From Bullera alba (taxonomy: Eukaryota; Basidiomycota; Tremellomycetes; Tremellales; Bulleraceae), in the NCBI GenBank assembly GCA_001600095.1, contig BCIX01000005.1:564523-628522 (forward strand): a stretch of 64,000 bases of DNA, written 5' to 3'. The notes beneath the pieces were generated by a model, which did not search any database, had not been told where the DNA came from, and worked only from the letters and a program-made list of their open reading frames with translations. Made by a program: the position numbers and the translations under genes. Positions 59,610-64,000 of this stretch are shown here, one piece after another; the stretch's first letter is position 1, and every line of letters starts with the position of its first letter.

Positions 59610-60940
59610 TTACAACCCAGCAGCCACATTATAGCTCGCAGGCAGCGCAGCTACCCGCTTACCACCCCGCTTGAGCGCTTTGGCAGCGAGTCTCTCGTGT
59701 CTGCGCGCCATGGTACCATTGCTCCTCTTCCTCTTCTTGCAATGACCTCCGGACACGGCGGTACTAGTCGGTTGTGGGGCTTTGGCGGTCGACGTGACAA
59801 TGTCCGAACCGGCCAACAGGGTCTCGTGACCATTGGCCGCGGCCTGAGCCGTGGATGTCGAAGCCGAGGATGAGGGTGCGGCGGCACTGACCTTGGAGGG
59901 TGCGGCGGGGGATGGAGATGGCGATTGAGCAGGTGTTGATGGCTGGGCGGGCTGAGGGCCGACGGCATTGGCGCAATCACCGGAAATACCGGCGACGGCA
60001 GTAGGTTTGCTCTGGGCGTACGAACCGCCGTATTTGACGTTCTTGCCGGGATTGGGGAAGACAACATCGATACCTTCGATAGTCGTGCAGCCGGGGGCAG
60101 CGGCGACATTGGCGACGAATGGCGCAGGGTAGTCTGGAGCCGAGAGACCGGATCCGCCATTCGTGACGGTGATCACTGCGCAGTTTTGGTCTAGAGGAAA
60201 GGCGTCAGTCCAGATGTACAGGATAGATAGGGTTCCGTTACGGGGCGGACTTACACATCTCTCGATTACCAGCTTGGTTGAACCAAGACCAGGCGAACAG
60301 TGCTTCTCCGCTGGGTGCCTCTTTCGGGATGGTAAACTCTGTCGTCCTCTCATCCACCATACAACCACCCATATAACTCAGAATGACGTTCCAGGTCTTT
60401 CCCATGTCGTACGACATTGCCAATTGGCACGAACCGCCTCGATGAGTGGCAGTGCCGCCGATCGAGTATGTTGCCGATGAACCTGCTGACCATGTGGCCA
60501 CCGAGTCCATGCTCGCGTCTGGAGCGTTGATGTAGCCCTGCGGGGATGTTAGAAAGGGTTCTCGGGACGATCGCAGACCTGGGAAGGGGGGTATGCGTGT
60601 CGATCATGTCGATCGGCCTCGGTACATTGGCCAGCTGGCGATGATCGACATCAAAGGGATCGCATGAAGGACCGAGTTCGAGGAGGGACGGAAGGCTCAC
60701 CTTGCAAGGATAGTCTCCCAATGGCTGGGTCATAGAGTAGTCTGAGCCGCGAGTCAGTACGTGCTCGCGCTGGGATGCTGGGATTAAACCAGCTGGACAT
60801 GGAGACTCACCGATGTTTTGATAGTTGGCTTTGGGATGCTTTGAGCTTTTCAAAGGAGGCGGCGAGGTCATTTCCATATGAGCGAGTGTGCTCGTCGCCA
60901 TGGCCAGCGCGGCGATTGTCACTGTGATGCGGTTGAGCAT
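59610..60940 (-). CDS. Secreted LPMO-like (lytic polysaccharide monooxygenase-type) protein
   Basis: Signal peptide MLNRITVTIAALAMATSTLA with cleavage before His, so the mature protein would start HMEMTSPPP. An N-terminal His is the first ligand of the copper histidine brace. Further conserved pieces: DYSMTQPLGDYPCKG, then THRGGSCQLAMSYD with a second candidate His, FAWSWFNQAGNREMYQNCA with the axial aromatic region, and paired cysteines. Exons are about 60940-60811, 60741-60701, 60538-60253 and 60191-59610. After the catalytic-like domain (about 190 residues) comes a Pro/Ser/Ala linker. The tail is Lys/Arg-rich (KKRKRSNGTMARRHERLAAK) and ends NVAAGL, not a GPI signal. The family resembles basidiomycete chitin/glucan-active or copper-binding LPMO-like proteins; activity is not shown. 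Copper dependence is a family property. Confidence 0.8.
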
Positions 60941-61788
60941 TTCTGGGGTCGTTGATCGTCGGAGTTAGGTATACGTCGAGGTGTTCGATTGGCCTTGTTG
61001 GGTTGACGGTTGTCGAGGTTGAGCGAGTGGTGATGTTAGTCGCGTCTTTCGTAGAGGCTCAGCCTTGATGAAAGAAGTTTTGTCGATCCGTGTTGTCGTC
61101 GAGACGGTGTTGTAGAAGGAGTGTGGGTAAGCGTATGTGTTGCTCAAAGTTGAGAAGCTAGAGACGGGAAGTAGGAAGGAGAAGGATCAGTCAACGTCCC
61201 GCGCGTCATGTTGAGAAGAAAGAGCGGTCCGTGAAGGGGAGAGGAGGGTTGGGCGCAATTGTCCTGACTCCTGGCGCTCGAGCGTTGAACGTCACGCGAA
61301 CCAAATACCCCTGACCTGACGCGATCACTCACCTGTCGAAACCTGTCGACGGGTAATGTTGAGTTGAAAAAGAGAGAAGGGTCAGTCGAGATGCTGAGGA
61401 TGAAGAGGGTGAATGCACATGCTGATGCATTGTCCACATTGACCAAACCTACCCCTTTGACGGAATGCACTCACATCGAGATGAGCGGCCGCAAAGGGAG
61501 ACGCCACCGAACAAAGAGAAAACCGACACGACCCCGCCTCCCCCTTTGGGCACTTTCACGCGCGGAATCAAGTTTCCCCTTTTGTGCACATTTTGTAATC
61601 AACTTTGTTAGTCACCTACGTCACAATTATTAGACACGCGTTCGTTTCACCTTCCCCTGCCTTCCCCTTAATTAGGTCGGTCGCTCAGCAACGTCGTAGA
61701 GTAGTCACAGCAGCGAGGTAACTACCTCTCTCTGGTCTAGTCGACTGTCGAGTCCGCCCATTTATGCATTGCATTCTCAACGCTCTGT
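60941..61788. other. Intergenic region between LPMO-like and ADE12 genes
   Basis: About 850 bases holding the LPMO-like promoter and the ADE12 3' flank. Open frames at 61144-61470 and 61364-61633 are without domain content. A pyrimidine-rich patch lies around 61640-61670. Confidence 0.35.
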
Positions 61789-63360
61789 CTAGGCAACATG
61801 GATGGTACTGTCCCTAGCGGGTCCAACACCGATCCACTCAATCTTCACCCCGAGGTAGTTCTCGATGAAATGGACGTACTTCTGGCAGTTCTCGGGCAGA
61901 TCCTCGAACTTCTTGATACCAGAAATGTCAGTCTTCCATCCGGGCAGAGTCTCGTATTGCACCTCGACCTTGGCGAGTCTGTCAAGGTCGGCTAAAAGGG
62001 AGTCGGGTCAGCGGGAGCTTCATTGTACGGTTGTGTGTGAATCCTGCACTCACCTGGGAAACCGGCAATCTCCACTCCGTCAATCTTGTACGAAGTAGCG
62101 ACCTTGATCTCCTCGAAGCCGTCCAGAACGTCGAGCTTGGTCAAGTTGAGACTGGTGTAACCGTTGATCAAAGTGGAGTACTTCATGACCACCAGGTCCA
62201 ACCATCCACAACGCCTTCTTCGGCCAGTGACCACACCGTACTCGGCACCCACTTCCTGCAGCGTCTTGCCAACCTCTTCGAGGTCTTCAGTTGGGAAGGG
62301 ACCTCCACCAACTCGGGTGGTGTAGGCTTTGATGACACCGCAGACCTTTTTGATGGCGAAAGGGGGGATACCGAGTCCGGTAAGCACACCTCCGATAGAG
62401 GTCGCCGAGGAGGTGACGAATGGGTACGTTCCGTAATCAATGTCGAGCATCAGGGCGTTGGCACCCTCGACGAGGATTCGCTTGCCAGACTGGATAGCTT
62501 GGTGCATGTAGGTTGGTCCGTCGACAATGTGAGGTCGAAGTCTCTCGGCAAAGGCCTACCACTGTGAGTCAGCTATGTCCCTGGTTTCTCCAAGCGGTAC
62601 AGCTCACCTGGAGCATCTCGATTTCTCCCTCGGTGTCGAATTCGAAGTGACCGTACCTCTTGAATCGACCCTCGACGAGCTTCCTGAATTTGGCAGGGAA
62701 GCTTGGGTCGTACAAGTGGTGCACTCGCAATCCAGATCTGGACGCCTTGGACGAGTAAGCTGGTCCGATACCCTTCTTCGTGGTGCCAATGGACGAGCCT
62801 CCAAGTTCAATCTCCTTCAATCCATCGACAATTTGGTGGAAGCCGAGGACGAGGTGAGCTCTGTCGGAGATGAACAGTCTGTCGGCACATTTCAGTCCCT
62901 TTCGCTCGAGGGTGTCGAGCTCGTTGAACAGGGATGGGATGTGGACGACAACACCGGATCCGATGAACGCATTGCACTTCTCGTTGACCAGACCTGCATA
63001 CCATATTCAGCAATTATAGCCATAAAGAGCCCGGCCAACTCACCACTGGGCAAGAGGTTGAAAGCATAAGTCTTCTTCTCTCCTGGTTTGTCACCGGGCA
63101 CAACGATTGTGTGACCGGCATTGTTACCACCTGCACATCTCGCGCAGATATCCGCCTGAGCAGCGAGGATATCGACGAGCTTTCCCTTTCCTTCGTCACC
63201 CCACTGGGCTCCGAGGCTAGAAGTGGGGTTAGCGAAACGAACTGAAAACCCCGCGCCGACCGAGTACAAACTTACACCACAGTCACTCCTTCTGGAGCTA
63301 GAACGTCTGGATCAGCTGCATTCTAGCTTACCATCACTTTTGCAGCTCACCTTGTGCCAT
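61789..63360 (-). CDS. ADE12: Adenylosuccinate synthetase
   Basis: Converts IMP, aspartate and GTP to adenylosuccinate, the first committed step of AMP synthesis. Exon 1 encodes MAQ and joins [20 protein letters not shown], with the family P-loop-like GDEGKGK. Then [12 protein letters not shown] (catalytic His), [44 protein letters not shown] (split across an intron), [25 protein letters not shown] (signature), and [14 protein letters not shown] to the C-terminus ending DSTIHVA at the TAG 61789-61791. The visible length, about 430 residues, is normal. One recurring exon boundary splits QAFAERL. It is divergent from the partial gene at 63935. Confidence 0.95.
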
Positions 63361-63934
63361 TTGGAAGTTCGCCAGAGAAAGGCAGAAGAGACCCCCGACT
63401 TTTGCTGTTGATTCGAGGGTGGGTGGTCGACTCGTTTTCCGAACTCGTTCCGCCCAATCCGGAATCAAAAGTCGACCCCGGTTATCTGCCCAATCACACG
63501 TCAGGACAAGTCGACGAAGACGGAAGTATAATTATCCTCGGCGCGACTGATTTTCCTCTTGGTGGCTGGTCAGCATGTCTCGTCCAATGTGTTGATGTCA
63601 AGTCTCGATATAGGCGCAGCGAGTAATGTTCACTGACCGCTGGTCGGGCTCGAAGGCGGAGCTGGGCAGAGGTGAGCAGGAGCCTGGCTGAGCCTGGCCA
63701 TGGATAGCTCCGCCTCCGACAGGCACCGACGTCGCCGCCGACACGAGCAACGATGCGGACACGACCTCCTCGGCCCAGCAGCGAAATGTACACAACTTAC
63801 ACAGACTCTGCCATTGCTCATCTACTTCGACATGGATTGACAAAGGACTGACTGATCTGAATTACGATCTCGACCGGACCTGACTCGGAGGCGGCGGCAA
63901 TCATCCCAAAACGACAACAGCGGAACTCAACAAC
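63361..63934. promoter_or_regulatory. Divergent promoter region ADE12 / next gene
   Basis: Nearly 570 bases between the ADE12 start and an ATG at 63935. G/C-rich patches occur around 63640-63780; small open frames there overlap in several phases and are not supported. No purine-pathway (Bas1-like) site could be called by eye. Confidence 0.35.
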
Positions 63935-64000
63935 ATGACGACCAGTGCAGCATACACCCGACAACAAGATCCGACCTCGCCAAACCACACCGCTTCGACG
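63935..64000 (+). CDS. 5' end of an unknown gene, truncated by window edge
   Basis: ATG at 63935 in an A-rich context (CAACAACATGACG) opens MTTSAAYTRQQDPTSPNHTA and stays open to the end of the window. Nothing can be said of its function. Confidence 0.35.
   Translation, partial: MTTSAAYTRQQDPTSPNHTAST

Overview
The window is nuclear DNA from a basidiomycete fungus, most likely a Tremellomycete related to Cryptococcus or Kwoniella. The evidence is intron-dense genes (introns mostly 45-70 nt, GTGAGT-type donors, CTGAC/CTAAC-like branch points), short intergenic spaces, and orthologue-like proteins of that lineage: a Tco2-like dual hybrid histidine kinase, a long cysteine-rich copper-fist factor of the CUF1 type, an Rco1-like double-PHD protein and an ingression-type C2 protein. 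No tRNA, rRNA, CRISPR, transposon or virus-like element was recognised.

Layout. 1-3923 (+): 3' part of a dual hybrid histidine kinase. 4106-7825 (-): SNF2-family ATPase. 8146-11214 (-): CUF1-like copper regulator. 11958-13599 (-): TauD-type dioxygenase. 15594-18894 (+): Rco1-like PHD protein. 19305-20695 (-): YMC1-like mitochondrial carrier. 21065-23148 (+) and 23456-24611 (-): two unrecognised proteins. 25603-26597 (-): NFU1 iron-sulfur scaffold. 27196-28277 (+): PEX11-like peroxin. 29046-31990 and 32532-35413 (+): tandem sugar-porter-like MFS transporters. 35536-36563 (-): multi-pass membrane protein. 37054-38780 (+): F-box-like protein. 39007-40045 (-): tyrosine-phosphatase-like protein. 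41526-44466 (+): C2/proline-glutamine-rich protein (Inn1/Fic1-like). 44718-48590 (-): AP-2 alpha-adaptin. 49282-52075 and 55481-58268 (+): two amidase-signature paralogues flanking an intronless bacterial-type GDSL hydrolase (52148-52864, -) and two decayed MYND-finger copies. 59610-60940 (-): LPMO-like secreted protein. 61789-63360 (-): adenylosuccinate synthetase. 63935-64000 (+): start of another gene.

Most genes are independent housekeeping or regulatory loci. The accessory-looking part is 49-59 kb (duplicated amidases, putatively transferred GDSL hydrolase, MYND remnants), together with the tandem transporters at 29-35 kb. The most unusual signals concern splicing. The histidine kinase contains an apparent AT-AC intron of major-spliceosome type (2328-2386) exactly behind the H-box. 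The two MFS paralogues share 8-, 15- and 10-nt microexons. The CUF1-like gene has introns of only 34 and 38 nt. One amidase copy has a GC-AG intron where its paralogue has GT-AG. Exon boundaries were worked out by hand from reading frame and splice consensus; where the exons summed to a whole number of codons this is stated.
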